Assembly: GCA_023251755.1 (NCBI GenBank) | Contig: JAHEYF010000030.1 | Coordinates: 1 to 46,838 of the forward strand | Length of the DNA: 46,838 bases | Reading direction: 5' to 3' | Source of the DNA: Bacteroidota bacterium | GTDB lineage: Bacteria; Bacteroidota; Bacteroidia; B-17B0; Aurantibacillaceae | In this document: in pieces, positions 33,547 through 41,359 of the stretch | Layout: each line of letters starts with the position of its first letter | How positions within the stretch are numbered: the stretch's first letter is position 1 | Position numbers and translations under genes: made by a program | Notes under the pieces: generated by a model | Databases searched by the model: none | What the model saw: the letters and a program-made list of their open reading frames with translations, nothing else | Told to the model about the DNA's origin: nothing

Positions 33547-34521
33547 ATGTCGGTCATCGATCAGATAAAAGCACCCATCGCTACACACATGGACCAGTTC
33601 GAATTAAAATTTCGCGACTCCATGCGCAGCTCTGTGCCCCTGCTCGATAAAATCACCAATTACATTGTTAAGCGCAAAGGCAAACAAATCCGCCCCATGT
33701 TTGTGTTTCTGGCGGCAAAGGCACACGGCGAAATCAACGAATCCACTCACAGGGCATCGGCATTAATTGAACTGTTGCACACAGCAACATTGGTGCACGA
33801 CGATGTGGTAGACGACAGCAATGAACGCCGTGGTTTTTTTTCGGTGAATGCTTTGTGGAAAAATAAAATAGCCGTGCTTATCGGCGATTACCTCTTGTCA
33901 AAGGGTTTGTTGCTTTCATTAGACAACGACGATTTTCATTTATTAAAAATAGTGAGCAATGCTGTGCGCGAAATGAGCGAAGGGGAATTGTTGCAAATTG
34001 AAAAAGCGCGTAAGCTCGATATTTCGGAAGAAGTGTATTATGAAATCATCCGCCAGAAAACCGCTACCCTCATTGCGGCCTGTTGCGCCGCCGGTGCAGC
34101 TTCGGTTACCCGCGACGAAACACAAATCAACAATATGCGGGAGTTTGGCTCGCTGACCGGCATTGCCTTTCAGATAAAAGATGATTTATTTGATTTTGGC
34201 GACAGCACGGATATAGGCAAACCAACAGGCATAGACATTAAAGAAAAAAAAATGACCCTGCCCCTTATTTATGCTTTAAATAATTCGGGGTTCAGCGATA
34301 AACGAAAAATTATTAATATCGTAAAAAATCACAACGACAAACCCGAAAAAGTAAGTGAAGTCATTGATTTTGTATTTGCAAAAGGCGGAATACAATACGC
34401 CGAAAAAGTAATGAACGAATACAAAGACAAAGCTTTACTGGCCCTGCATCGTACTCCCGCTTCGGATGCACGCCGGTCGTTGGAACAATTAGTTATTTAC
34501 ACCACACAACGTAAAAAGTAA
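33547..34521 (+). CDS. Polyprenyl diphosphate synthase (trans-isoprenyl type)
   Basis: A 324-residue all-alpha isoprenyl diphosphate synthase that extends allylic diphosphates with isopentenyl diphosphate to make the side chain of menaquinone. The first aspartate-rich motif DDVVDDSNERRG places Asp85/Asp86 and Asp89/Asp90 at the magnesium site. The second is DDLFDFGD near residue 214. GKQIRP at 45-50 and KKMTLPLIYAL near 240 are conserved. Chain length is not certain, but the order of residues resembles octaprenyl- or heptaprenyl-type enzymes. The next gene starts one base after its stop, so a YwqK-like lipoprotein is cotranscribed. Confidence 0.93.
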   Translation: MSVIDQIKAPIATHMDQFELKFRDSMRSSVPLLDKITNYIVKRKGKQIRPMFVFLAAKAHGEINESTHRASALIELLHTATLVHDDVVDDSNERRGFFSVNALWKNKIAVLIGDYLLSKGLLLSLDNDDFHLLKIVSNAVREMSEGELLQIEKARKLDISEEVYYEIIRQKTATLIAACCAAGAASVTRDETQINNMREFGSLTGIAFQIKDDLFDFGDSTDIGKPTGIDIKEKKMTLPLIYALNNSGFSDKRKIINIVKNHNDKPEKVSEVIDFVFAKGGIQYAEKVMNEYKDKALLALHRTPASDARRSLEQLVIYTTQRKK

Positions 34522-34522
34522 G

Positions 34523-34972
34523 ATGAAACCTATTATCGTTTTATTGTGCCTTGCTGCAACAATGGGATTAAGTTGCTGCAGCTCCGGTAAGCCGCCAGCA
34601 AAACCTGCTGAAACCAAAGACAGTACCCAACAACAACTCATTGCAAATTCCCTGGCCCCGCCCGATAGTGATTATACCGGAGACTATTTTCAGAAATACG
34701 AAAACGGGGTGATTAAAGTACGCGGCTCTTTCCGTTTTGGTAAAAAGCACGGCAAGTGGATGTATTTTAGGGAAAACGGATTGTTGTGGAGCGAAGCCTT
34801 TTTTGAAAACGAAGAGCGGCACGGGGAATCAAATGTATACCATGAAAACGGAAAATTGTTTTACGGTGGCATTTACAATCACGGCAAGCCAACCGGCACC
34901 TGGCGTTTTTACGATACCTCAGCGGTTCTCTCTAAAACCATTAATTACGATAGTATTCCACAAAAGAAATAG
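34523..34972 (+). CDS. YwqK-like MORN-type lipoprotein
   Basis: A 149-residue lipoprotein with signal peptide MKPIIVLLCLAATMGLSCCS, lipid Cys at 18 or 19. The mature part has four repeats of the MORN/YwqK type (YENGVIKVRGSFRFGKKHGK, then FRENGLLWSEAFFENEERHG, YHENGKLFYGGIYNHGKPTG and WRFYDTSAV), each with the NGk/HG turn. Such repeats bind lipids or proteins. Although annotated in databases as antitoxin-like, no toxin gene is adjacent, so that name should not be taken as a function. It starts one base after the prenyl synthase stop. Confidence 0.82.
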   Translation: MKPIIVLLCLAATMGLSCCSSGKPPAKPAETKDSTQQQLIANSLAPPDSDYTGDYFQKYENGVIKVRGSFRFGKKHGKWMYFRENGLLWSEAFFENEERHGESNVYHENGKLFYGGIYNHGKPTGTWRFYDTSAVLSKTINYDSIPQKK

Positions 34973-35044
34973 TTTATTTGTTCTTTCGTTTAATCGTTCT
35001 TTTGTTTTACCGCTAACGCAAACTTCTGAACGGATAAACTATGG
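34973..35044. repeat. GGCC-type repeat remnant between convergent genes
   Basis: TAGTTTAT at 34970-34977 and ATAAACTA at 35034-35041 are inverted, with CGTTC and GAACG inside. The words TTCTTTCGTTTAATCGTTC and GAACGGATAAAC match the arms of the GGCC-centred repeat; the central turn here is ACCGCTAACG. It may double as a weak terminator. Confidence 0.45.
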
Positions 35045-35053
35045 AACGTTGAA

Positions 35054-35995
35054 CTAATCTAAATTCAACGTCGTTTGCCCTATCACCACTCCATCTGCAG
35101 TAACCTCGATTTGATATTTTCCGGGAATAAGCGGAGAGTTTCCTTCACACAAAGTAGTTACACCAATTTCACTATTTGAATAGTTGATGTTCGTTTTGCC
35201 GGCATAATAACCCGCAGAGCCATTAAATACAAAGCGATAAGTATCATCGTAGTTTTTCGACATCTCTTTTCCATCCGGTGTAATTACACGGACGTACACA
35301 TCTTTGGCCCCGCTTTTAGCAATTTTGTTCTCGCCGAGTGTAAACGATACCCTGATGATATCAGCACGTTTGGCCTTTGAAGTGGTCACCTGTTTTTTAC
35401 CACCCGATTTTAAATTAATACCGTTCGCAGTAATGTTCAAACAACTCAATATGGAACCTTTGTCGATTGTAGCCTGTAATTGTTCCTTTTCTTTATTTAA
35501 ACTGCTGGTTTTGTTTTTTTCCTTGCTCAGGTCTTTCAGCACATCGTTTTTCTCCACTATCAGCTTTTGGTTCAGGGTATTTAATGAATCGATGGTGTGT
35601 ACATACCCAATCATTATCCTGCGCAGTGTTTCCGCTTCCTTTTTTAATTTCCCAATCATATACGCATCGCCTTTGTGCTTATCCGCTTCTTTCAGCAATT
35701 CTTCTATCTGTGTTTTTTTCTCATCAATTGCGGCCTGCAGGTTGGCATCGTTGGTTTTCAAACTGGAGTACTCGTCTTTAAGCGAAAGCAATTCACTTTT
35801 TACATTGTCGCGCTCAATTATAACTTTTTCGTAGATGATCTGTTTCTCAATTATATTGTTTTGTGCCCTGGTCAGCTGGTATACCAGAAACCCATTACCA
35901 GCAATAGAAATTCCAAGAAGTATCCAGGCCACTAAGCCGCCTTTTTTCTTTTCTTCTTTTTGATCTTTACCTGCGTTTTCCATGTTCATATTCAT
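35054..35995 (-). CDS. Single-helix coiled-coil membrane protein, unknown function
   Basis: A 313-residue protein with a short charged N-terminus (KDQKEEKKKGG), one membrane helix at residues 20-41 (LVAWILLGISIAGNGFLVY), and then a coiled coil from about 45 to 190, very rich in Lys, Glu, Asp and Leu. The last ~120 residues form a beta-rich, single-Cys-containing domain (LSCLNITANGINLKSGGKKQ, ITPDGKEMSKNYDDTYRFVF, IPGKYQIEVTADGVVIGQ) that is probably periplasmic. I do not know a name for it. The -7 element at 36000-36007 is only 4 bp from the first ATG (35995), so translation may begin at the second or third ATG (35989 or 35983). The gene converges on the YwqK-like lipoprotein. Confidence 0.75.
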   Translation of the reverse strand: MNMNMENAGKDQKEEKKKGGLVAWILLGISIAGNGFLVYQLTRAQNNIIEKQIIYEKVIIERDNVKSELLSLKDEYSSLKTNDANLQAAIDEKKTQIEELLKEADKHKGDAYMIGKLKKEAETLRRIMIGYVHTIDSLNTLNQKLIVEKNDVLKDLSKEKNKTSSLNKEKEQLQATIDKGSILSCLNITANGINLKSGGKKQVTTSKAKRADIIRVSFTLGENKIAKSGAKDVYVRVITPDGKEMSKNYDDTYRFVFNGSAGYYAGKTNINYSNSEIGVTTLCEGNSPLIPGKYQIEVTADGVVIGQTTLNLD

Positions 35996-35999
35996 TGTA

Positions 36000-36007
36000 C
36001 AAAAATA
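36000..36007 (-). promoter_or_regulatory. Bacteroidota -7 element upstream of the coiled-coil protein
   Basis: On the minus strand the sequence is TATTTTTG, a full TAnnTTTG match. It lies four bases before the first ATG, which argues for a later start or a leaderless message. Confidence 0.45.
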
Positions 36008-36103
36008 ACACTTTTAATATAAGCGTATATTTATACATTTTAGTATAAAATTCACAATTTTTTGCTAATAACATTGTAAATTTAATAAAAGCTTTCTTAA
36101 AAT

Positions 36104-36787
36104 ATGTTAAGCGACTTTGTTTCACTCTTCTATCCGCTTACCTGTGTGGTATGCGGAAATAGCCTGTACAGGCACGAAACAGAGCTGTGCAACCGCTGTT
36201 ACATTGATTTGCCCAAAAGTAATTTTCATTTCCAGCAAGACAACCCCCTTGCCCGCTTGTTTTATGGCCGGGTTGCTATTCACCGGGCGGCGAGTTATTA
36301 CCTTTTTCATAAATCAGGAAGCACACAAAAATTGCTGCATGCACTTAAATACAAGAACAAACCCGAAGTTGGAAATGTAGTAGGGAAATGGTACGGCGAT
36401 GAATTAAAGCACGCCCCGGGGTTTTCGGATGCAGAATTGATTTTACCGGTTCCTTTGCATAAAAATAAATTGAAAAAACGGGGCTATAATCAAAGTACTG
36501 CCTTTGCAGCCGGACTTTCTGAAAGTCTTGGGATTGCTTATACTGCTGAATTGTTGCTAAGAACAGCCGATACAAGTACACAAACCAAAAAAGGAAGGTT
36601 TGAACGCTGGCAGAATGTTGAAAATAAATTCAGTGTAAGCAACCCTGATTGGCTTATAAACAAAAAAGTAATCCTGGTGGACGATGTGGTAACTACAGGT
36701 GCAACGCTTGAAGCCTGTGCCGCAGAATTATTGAAAACACAAGGGGTGAGCGTTAGTATTGCCACTATTGCTTTTGCACAGCTATAA
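36104..36787 (+). CDS. comF: ComF family phosphoribosyltransferase-like protein
   Basis: A 227-residue protein with the two-part ComF layout. The N-terminal zinc finger is CVVCGNSLYRHETELCNRC at residues 14-32, with four cysteines. The C-terminal phosphoribosyltransferase fold carries the PRPP loop VILVDDVVTTGATLEAC near residues 187-203 and LPVPLHKNKLKKRGYNQS, the usual conserved stretch, near 110-127. In naturally transformable bacteria ComF helps DNA uptake at the cytoplasmic face, but it is found widely and its substrate is unsettled. It is separated by 40 bp from the riboflavin synthase gene, which has its own promoter element. Confidence 0.9.
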   Translation: MLSDFVSLFYPLTCVVCGNSLYRHETELCNRCYIDLPKSNFHFQQDNPLARLFYGRVAIHRAASYYLFHKSGSTQKLLHALKYKNKPEVGNVVGKWYGDELKHAPGFSDAELILPVPLHKNKLKKRGYNQSTAFAAGLSESLGIAYTAELLLRTADTSTQTKKGRFERWQNVENKFSVSNPDWLINKKVILVDDVVTTGATLEACAAELLKTQGVSVSIATIAFAQL

Positions 36788-36802
36788 ATCGTCGAAAAAT
36801 TT

Positions 36803-36810
36803 TACTTTTG
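36803..36810 (+). promoter_or_regulatory. Bacteroidota -7 element of the riboflavin synthase gene
   Basis: TACTTTTG fits TAnnTTTG and lies 17 bp before the ATG at 36828, in the 40-bp gap after comF. Confidence 0.5.
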
Positions 36811-36827
36811 TTTTAAAATCACAGCCC

Positions 36828-37418
36828 ATGTTTACAGGAATTATTGAAGCCTCAGCCCGCGTTGAACAACTTGTACAGGAAAACACCAATCTGCACATTA
36901 CACTGTCCTGCCCCTTTACACAGGAATTAAAAATAGACCAAAGCCTTGCCCACAACGGCGTGTGCCTAACCGTAGTTCATATTCACAACAACGATTATAC
37001 AGTAACAGCTATAAAAGAAACATTGGATAAAACAAACCTCCGCTTCCTTGAAACCGGCTCTGCTGTTAATATAGAACGCTGTATGCCGGCCCATGGGCGT
37101 TTTGACGGACACATTGTACAGGGCCATGTTGATCAGACTGGAATTTGTACGGCTGTTAAAGACATGAACGGCAGCTGGGTGTATACGTTTGAATACGATG
37201 CGGAAAAAGGAAACATCACCGTTGAAAAAGGAAGCATTTGCATAAACGGCGTAAGTTTAACAGTGGTTGATTCAACCGCAGCAGGATTCAGTGTGTGTAT
37301 CATCCCTTATACCTTTGAGCACACCAATTTTAAACACTTAAAGGCCGGAGATACAGTCAACCTTGAGTTTGATATTGTGGGCAAATACATTTCACGTTTA
37401 ATGGCGAACAGGGTTTAA
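36828..37418 (+). CDS. ribE: Riboflavin synthase, alpha chain
   Basis: A 196-residue enzyme that makes riboflavin from two molecules of 6,7-dimethyl-8-ribityllumazine. It is a tandem repeat of two lumazine-binding barrels. The first starts MFTGIIEASARVEQL and contains HNGVCLTVVHI; the second has GRFDGHIVQGHVDQTG, then SICINGVSLTVVDS and EHTNFKHLKAGDTVNLEFD. The conserved MFTGII start fixes the ATG at 36828 rather than an upstream in-frame ATG inside comF. No FMN riboswitch is seen in the leader; the other riboflavin genes are not in the window. Confidence 0.96.
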   Translation: MFTGIIEASARVEQLVQENTNLHITLSCPFTQELKIDQSLAHNGVCLTVVHIHNNDYTVTAIKETLDKTNLRFLETGSAVNIERCMPAHGRFDGHIVQGHVDQTGICTAVKDMNGSWVYTFEYDAEKGNITVEKGSICINGVSLTVVDSTAAGFSVCIIPYTFEHTNFKHLKAGDTVNLEFDIVGKYISRLMANRV

Positions 37419-37424
37419 GGTAAA

Positions 37425-37465
37425 TAAGCTTACCTGTTCTTTAGTTTATTCGTTCTTTAGAGCCT
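37425..37465 (+). repeat. GGCC-type repeat fragment, T-rich arm only
   Basis: AGCTTACCTGTTCTTTAGTT followed by TATTCGTTCTTTAGAGCC matches the T-rich left arm of the repeat at 29606-29779 and lacks the A-rich right arm. Confidence 0.4.
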
Positions 37466-37614
37466 GTTTAAATTTATAACGTAAAATTGTTTAGTGCTTG
37501 TAGGGCTACAGAGTAGCCGAACTGAATATGTTTTGCTCCTGAGCTGATCAGAGGATGTACTCGTTAACGGGATCATTTTTTGGTTTATTACTTTTGTCTT
37601 ATGGCTTTTGTTGT

Positions 37615-37622
37615 TACTTTTG
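37615..37622 (+). promoter_or_regulatory. Bacteroidota -7 element of the VOC gene
   Basis: TACTTTTG with TTTG at 37593-37596, 18 bp upstream, forms a near-consensus -33/-7 pair; a second TACTTTTG copy overlaps that -33 box. The ATG is at 37650. Confidence 0.55.
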
Positions 37623-37649
37623 CAGCATTCCTTAAAATAATTTTTTTAC

Positions 37650-38708
37650 ATGGCGTATATAATATCCGGTATTCAGCAGGTAGGCATTGGCAACCCGAAT
37701 GTACACGAATCATTCAAATGGTACAGGCAGCATTTCGGAATGGACATTCCAATTTTTGAAGAAGCTGCCGAAGCCAATTTAATGTTGCCTTACACCGGTG
37801 GAAAACCTCAGCAGCGACACGCTATTTTAGCCATTAACCTCAAAGGCGGTGGTGGATTTGAAATATGGCAATACACCAGCCGTAAACCGGAGCCCTGTTC
37901 TTTTGAAATTCAATTGGGGGACCTGGGTTTTAACATCGCGAAAATGAAAAGCGATGATGTAAAAGCATCTTTTCAATTTTTGAAATCGAAAAAAGTAAAG
38001 CTGTTAAGTGATATAGTGAAAGACCCGGCAGGTAATGAGCACTTTTTTTTGAAAGACCTGCACGGAAATATTTTTGAAGTGGTAAAAGGCGAGGACTGGT
38101 TTGGCAAAGGCCTTCAGCACACAGGCGGGCCCTCGGGTATGACGATAGGCGTGAGTGACATTGAACGTTCGAAAAAGTTTTATTCCGAAATTTTAGGTTA
38201 CGATACCGTGGTGTATGATAAAGAAAGCGTGTTTGATGATTTTAAAACAATAGCAGGTGGCGAACATAAAATAAGAAGGGTATTGTTAAAACACAGCAAA
38301 GCCCGGCAGGGAAGTTTTTCAAAACTATTGGGGGCAAGCAGCATTGAATTAATAAAAGTAAACGGCCGCGCACCACGCAAGATATTTGAAAACCGTTATT
38401 GGGGAGATATGGGTTTTATTCACCTGTGTTACGATATAAAAAACATGCAGGCCCTGAAAAAAAAATGTGCTGAAACCGGCTACCCTTTTACTGTTGAAAG
38501 CAACCCTGATTTTGATATGGGTGAAGCCGCCGGGCAATTTGCCTATATTGAAGACCCCGACGGAGCCCTGATTGAATTTGTTGAAACACACAAAATCCCT
38601 ATCCTTAAAAAAATGGGATGGTACTTAGACTTACGAAAACGAGATCCCAAAAAAACCCTGCCCAACTGGATGTTAAAGGCACTTAAACTGAACCGGGTTA
38701 AAGATTAG
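37650..38708 (+). CDS. Two-domain VOC (glyoxalase-fold) protein
   Basis: A 352-residue protein with two vicinal-oxygen-chelate units. The first starts ISGIQQVGIGNPNVHESF (residues 4-21) and ends near LHGNIFEVVKGED; the second starts GGPSGMTIGVSDIERSKKFY at about 157-176 and ends PDGALIEFVETH near 310. VOC proteins hold a divalent metal and act as dioxygenases, glyoxalases or binding proteins. Of the expected ligands, the final Glu of the second unit (ALIEF) is clear, but the His at the start of each unit is replaced by Gln or Met (IQQVGIGN, GMTIGV), so metal binding may be altered. The substrate is unknown. It has its own promoter and no operon partner. Confidence 0.85.
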   Translation: MAYIISGIQQVGIGNPNVHESFKWYRQHFGMDIPIFEEAAEANLMLPYTGGKPQQRHAILAINLKGGGGFEIWQYTSRKPEPCSFEIQLGDLGFNIAKMKSDDVKASFQFLKSKKVKLLSDIVKDPAGNEHFFLKDLHGNIFEVVKGEDWFGKGLQHTGGPSGMTIGVSDIERSKKFYSEILGYDTVVYDKESVFDDFKTIAGGEHKIRRVLLKHSKARQGSFSKLLGASSIELIKVNGRAPRKIFENRYWGDMGFIHLCYDIKNMQALKKKCAETGYPFTVESNPDFDMGEAAGQFAYIEDPDGALIEFVETHKIPILKKMGWYLDLRKRDPKKTLPNWMLKALKLNRVKD

Positions 38709-38726
38709 CATTTATAGTTCTTAGTT

Positions 38727-38760
38727 AGATTTGAGTATTGAGATGTGAGTATTGAGATAC
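38727..38760 (+). repeat. GATTTGAGTATTGAGA intergenic repeat
   Basis: AGATTTGAGTATTGAG followed by ATGTGAGTATTGAGATACG. It contains two copies of GAGTATTGAGAT and matches 3709-3724 with one change. Confidence 0.5.
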
Positions 38761-38799
38761 GAAAGCTATCGGGTTGAGACGAGAGACGGGTAATGAGTA

Positions 38800-38833
38800 A
38801 AAAAACAGAAAACCACAAGTGTTATACTTGTGG
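38800..38833 (-). terminator. Rho-independent terminator of the ABC ATPase gene
   Basis: CCACAAGT (38813-38820) pairs with ACTTGTGG (38826-38833) over a five-base loop. Read on the minus strand the stem is followed by TTTTCTGTTTTTTT, as expected after the ABC gene stop at 38862. Confidence 0.75.
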
Positions 38834-38861
38834 ATGATCTGTCTGGTTGAGCTAAAATACT

Positions 38862-40682
38862 TTATGTTTGTATAGGTGCCCGGTAATTTTTTTTGGTTTC
38901 AATGCTGGCCTGTATGTCCTGCAATTGCCCTTTGGGAATTGAACTGATTAATTTTTTGGTATAGTCTGTCTGCGGGTTATTGTATATCTGGTCGGCATCG
39001 CCCATTTCTTCTATCTTTCCTTTGTTCATCACCACCATGCGGTCGCTCATAAATTTTACCACCGAAAGGTCGTGTGAAATAAAAATATAGGTAAACTTAA
39101 ATTCTTTTTTTAATTCGTTCAATAAATTCAATACCTGGGCCTGCACCGAAACGTCGAGGGCCGAAACAGACTCGTCGCAGATAATAAACTGTGGCTGCAG
39201 GGCAAGTGCGCGCGCAATACAAATACGCTGGCGCTGCCCACCCGAAAACTCGTGCGGGTAGCGGTAAAACTGTTGCTCAGTCATGTTGACCCGTTTCAGC
39301 AATTCCATCACCCTTTCTTTCCGTTCCTTGTCATTTTTTAATATACCGTGTACCTGCATGGGTTCCATAATGGCTTCGCCAATGGTAATACGGGGGTTAA
39401 GGGAGGAATAAGGGTCCTGGAAAATAATCTGTATGTCTTTGCGCAAAGACCGCATTTCTTTAGGGGGCAAATTGGTAATGTCCTGTCCTTTGTATAAAAT
39501 AAGGCCCGATGTAGGTTCAATCAAACGTAAAATAGTTCTTCCCAAAGTAGTTTTACCGCAACCCGATTCGCCCACCAATCCAAGGGTTTCACCTTCGTAT
39601 ACATCAACGCTGATATCGTCAACAGCTTTTACATAATCCGATACTTTGCCAAACATTCCTTTTTTAATGGGGAAGTATGTTTTAATGTTTTTTAACTGCA
39701 ATATTTTCGAACGGGAATAAATTTCTTTGTGCTGAATTTCTCTTTCTGCGGCTGTAATTTCGGCACTGGCCAATACCTCGCTCACCGATTTTGGTTTTTC
39801 AATAATTTCACCGTTTTCGGTGTGCTCCATAAAATCGCTCACGGTGGGCAAAAAATGCAGGCGCTTGCCCAATGGAGGGCGGCAGGCCAAAAGACCTTTG
39901 GTATAAGGGTGTTGAGGGTTACTGAAAATATCTAATACAGGCCCCTGTTCCACTATTTTTCCTTTGTACATTACAATTACCCGGTCTGCCAGCTCGGCTA
40001 TCACCCCTAAATCGTGGGTAATAAATAAAATACCCATGTCGTGCTGGCGTTGCAGCTTTAACATCAGGTCGAGTATGGTTTTTTGAACCGTAACGTCCAA
40101 TGCGGTGGTGGGCTCGTCGGCAATCAATATGCTCGGCGTACAGCTCATAGCCATAGCAATCATCACCCGTTGTTTTTGTCCACCCGAAATCTGGTGCGGA
40201 TAGGTGTCCAGCATTTGTTCGGGTCTTGGTAATTGCACCTGTTTAAACAATTGCAATGTTTTTTCGCGGGCTTCCTTTTTACTTATTTTCTGATGGAGCA
40301 TAATGGCTTCCATCACCTGGTCGCCGCAGGTGTACACGGGGTTCAGCGAAGTCATGGGCTCCTGAAAAATCATCGCAATTTCGTTCCCACGGTACTTGCG
40401 CATATCTTTGGTTGAAACTTTTGTTAAATCAACAGGGCCGTTGTTTTTTGAATGGTAAATAATTTCGCCCGACGTAATGCGCCCGGGAGGATTGGGGATC
40501 AGTTGCATCACCGACAGGGAGGTAACTGATTTACCTGAACCCGATTCCCCCACAATGCCAATGGTTTCGCCCCTGTGCAGGGTGAAGGAAATTTCGTTTA
40601 CTGCTTTAACTATCTCGTCTTCGGTACTAAACTCTGTAACAAGGTTTTTTACCTCAAGCAACACGTCTATATTACTCATCAT
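38862..40682 (-). CDS. Fused oligopeptide/dipeptide ABC transporter ATP-binding protein
   Basis: A 606-residue protein with two complete ABC ATPase domains in one chain, like a fusion of DppD with DppF or OppD with OppF. Domain 1 has Walker A GESGSGKS near residue 42, signature SGGQKQRV near 165 and Walker [13 protein letters not shown]. Domain 2 has Walker A GESGCGKT near 375, signature SGGQRQRI near 485 and Walker [14 protein letters not shown] linker at about 255-330 joins them. Each domain has the oligopeptide-type insert after the signature. No permease or substrate-binding protein gene is adjacent, so its membrane partners lie elsewhere in the genome. It ends in a hairpin terminator. 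Confidence 0.95.
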   Translation of the reverse strand: MMSNIDVLLEVKNLVTEFSTEDEIVKAVNEISFTLHRGETIGIVGESGSGKSVTSLSVMQLIPNPPGRITSGEIIYHSKNNGPVDLTKVSTKDMRKYRGNEIAMIFQEPMTSLNPVYTCGDQVMEAIMLHQKISKKEAREKTLQLFKQVQLPRPEQMLDTYPHQISGGQKQRVMIAMAMSCTPSILIADEPTTALDVTVQKTILDLMLKLQRQHDMGILFITHDLGVIAELADRVIVMYKGKIVEQGPVLDIFSNPQHPYTKGLLACRPPLGKRLHFLPTVSDFMEHTENGEIIEKPKSVSEVLASAEITAAEREIQHKEIYSRSKILQLKNIKTYFPIKKGMFGKVSDYVKAVDDISVDVYEGETLGLVGESGCGKTTLGRTILRLIEPTSGLILYKGQDITNLPPKEMRSLRKDIQIIFQDPYSSLNPRITIGEAIMEPMQVHGILKNDKERKERVMELLKRVNMTEQQFYRYPHEFSGGQRQRICIARALALQPQFIICDESVSALDVSVQAQVLNLLNELKKEFKFTYIFISHDLSVVKFMSDRMVVMNKGKIEEMGDADQIYNNPQTDYTKKLISSIPKGQLQDIQASIETKKNYRAPIQT

Positions 40683-40783
40683 AGTGGAATAAAACCAACG
40701 AAGTTATTTATTTTGTTTAAACATACAAAGATTTGCCTGTTTAAGTACAGCCTTTACGATGAGTGGCCCGGAAAAGTTGACTA

Positions 40784-40829
40784 AGAGAGGGTGAGAAGAT
40801 TAGAAGGGAGAAAAAAAGAAAGAAGGGAG
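40784..40829 (+). repeat. GAGGGTGAGAAGATTAGAAGG intergenic repeat
   Basis: A purine-rich word AGAGAGGGTGAGAAGATTAG similar to 23325-23361 and inverted 33489-33527. It lies exactly at the broken 3' end of the BRO-N fragment. Confidence 0.45.
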
Positions 40830-40830
40830 G

Positions 40831-40980
40831 TCAGGTCATTCCAGTATTTTCTCGGTCTGTCTGTTCCTGTTAGCACTTCAATTACCTCAATTACGGAAAT
40901 GTACCAAAGCTCTTTTTCTTCGTCCCAATAGGTGCGGACTTGCGTTTGGTCAAATACTTTTATAGAATTTTCTTTTTCAT
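40831..40980 (-). pseudogene. BRO-N / DinD-like gene fragment, truncated and frameshifted
   Basis: Read on the minus strand, frame two bases after ATGAA gives EKENSIKVFDQTQVRTYW, then DEEKELWYISVIEVIEVLTG and RPRKYWNDL. This is the beginning of the BRO-N domain found in phage antirepressors and DNA-damage-inducible protein D. The ATG at 40978-40980 is one base out of frame: an added A after AAA would restore MKKENSIKVF. After KYWNDL the sequence changes to purine/pyrimidine repeat DNA, so nearly all of the protein is missing. It is a dead fragment of about 50 codons that marks an old mobile or prophage-like insertion at this site. Confidence 0.72.
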
Positions 40981-41008
40981 TCTACCTACAAATGTACAAA
41001 AACGTTTT

Positions 41009-41120
41009 GCAGCTACAAGAAGTTGGCGATTTCGGAGACGAAAACTGTCTGCAACCACTGAACTTGATACGAAGCACAAAGCTTCATTTAACCACTGAAC
41101 CGCCAATTTCTTGTAGGTGC
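41009..41120. repeat. Stem-forming element (imperfect 20-bp inverted repeat with inner hairpin), cassette-like
   Basis: GCAGCTACAAGAAGTTGGCG (41009-41028) and CGCCAATTTCTTGTAGGTGC (41101-41120) are reverse complements at 18 of 20 positions. Between them lie an exact direct repeat AACCACTGAAC (41053-41063 and 41090-41100) and a hairpin GAAGC-ACAAA-GCTTC (41071-41085). The outer flanks carry AAC (41001-41003) and GTT (41122-41124), the topology of integron attC sites, although the full R-box consensus is not met. It sits right at the 5' end of the BRO-N fragment. Confidence 0.55.
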
Positions 41121-41130
41121 TGTTACCAGC

Positions 41131-41359
41131 TGGCGTTCTGTCTGTCGAGTAGTTGCAGTCATTGTCTACCGTGTGTTTTACTATCATTGTCCGTGTGCTT
41201 TTTTGTCGTTGGCTTGAGTGTCGGGTGTTTTAATTTTTTAAAGCGTTGGAGAAAAATTTTGTAATTCTTTTTGCGTTGGCTTTGCAAGCTCTTTTAAAAA
41301 CTTTGGTCTGTGCGCTGATGGTGTGGTTTTTAAATGTGCTTGTAAATAGGGTGGCCGGG
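41131..41359. other. Non-coding stretch downstream of the helicase gene
   Basis: No gene is supported here. With the adjacent stem element and BRO-N fragment it makes up a 677-bp gap between the ABC ATPase and the helicase gene. The minus strand is rich in ACAC and CAAC words. No clear terminator hairpin was found. Confidence 0.4.

Noticed and set aside
34523..34972. Toxin-antitoxin assignment for the YwqK-like lipoprotein
   Set aside because: It has a lipoprotein signal and no toxin gene beside it; the database name reflects repeat type, not function.
36788..36827. FMN riboswitch before riboflavin synthase
   Set aside because: The gap is 40 bp, too short for the FMN aptamer.
37504..37518. 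GGCTAC-AGA-GTAGCC hairpin as a terminator of riboflavin synthase
   Set aside because: The stem is six pairs, has no T-run after it, and lies 86 bp from the stop.
37455..37650. Possible insertion-sequence end starting at GAGCCTGTTTAAATTT
   Set aside because: No matching second end, target duplication or transposase fragment was found; the resemblance to known ends is from memory only.
40932..41264. 110-residue plus-strand open frame
   Set aside because: It runs over the antisense of the BRO-N fragment and the stem element; the product is Cys/Ser/Leu-rich without family features.
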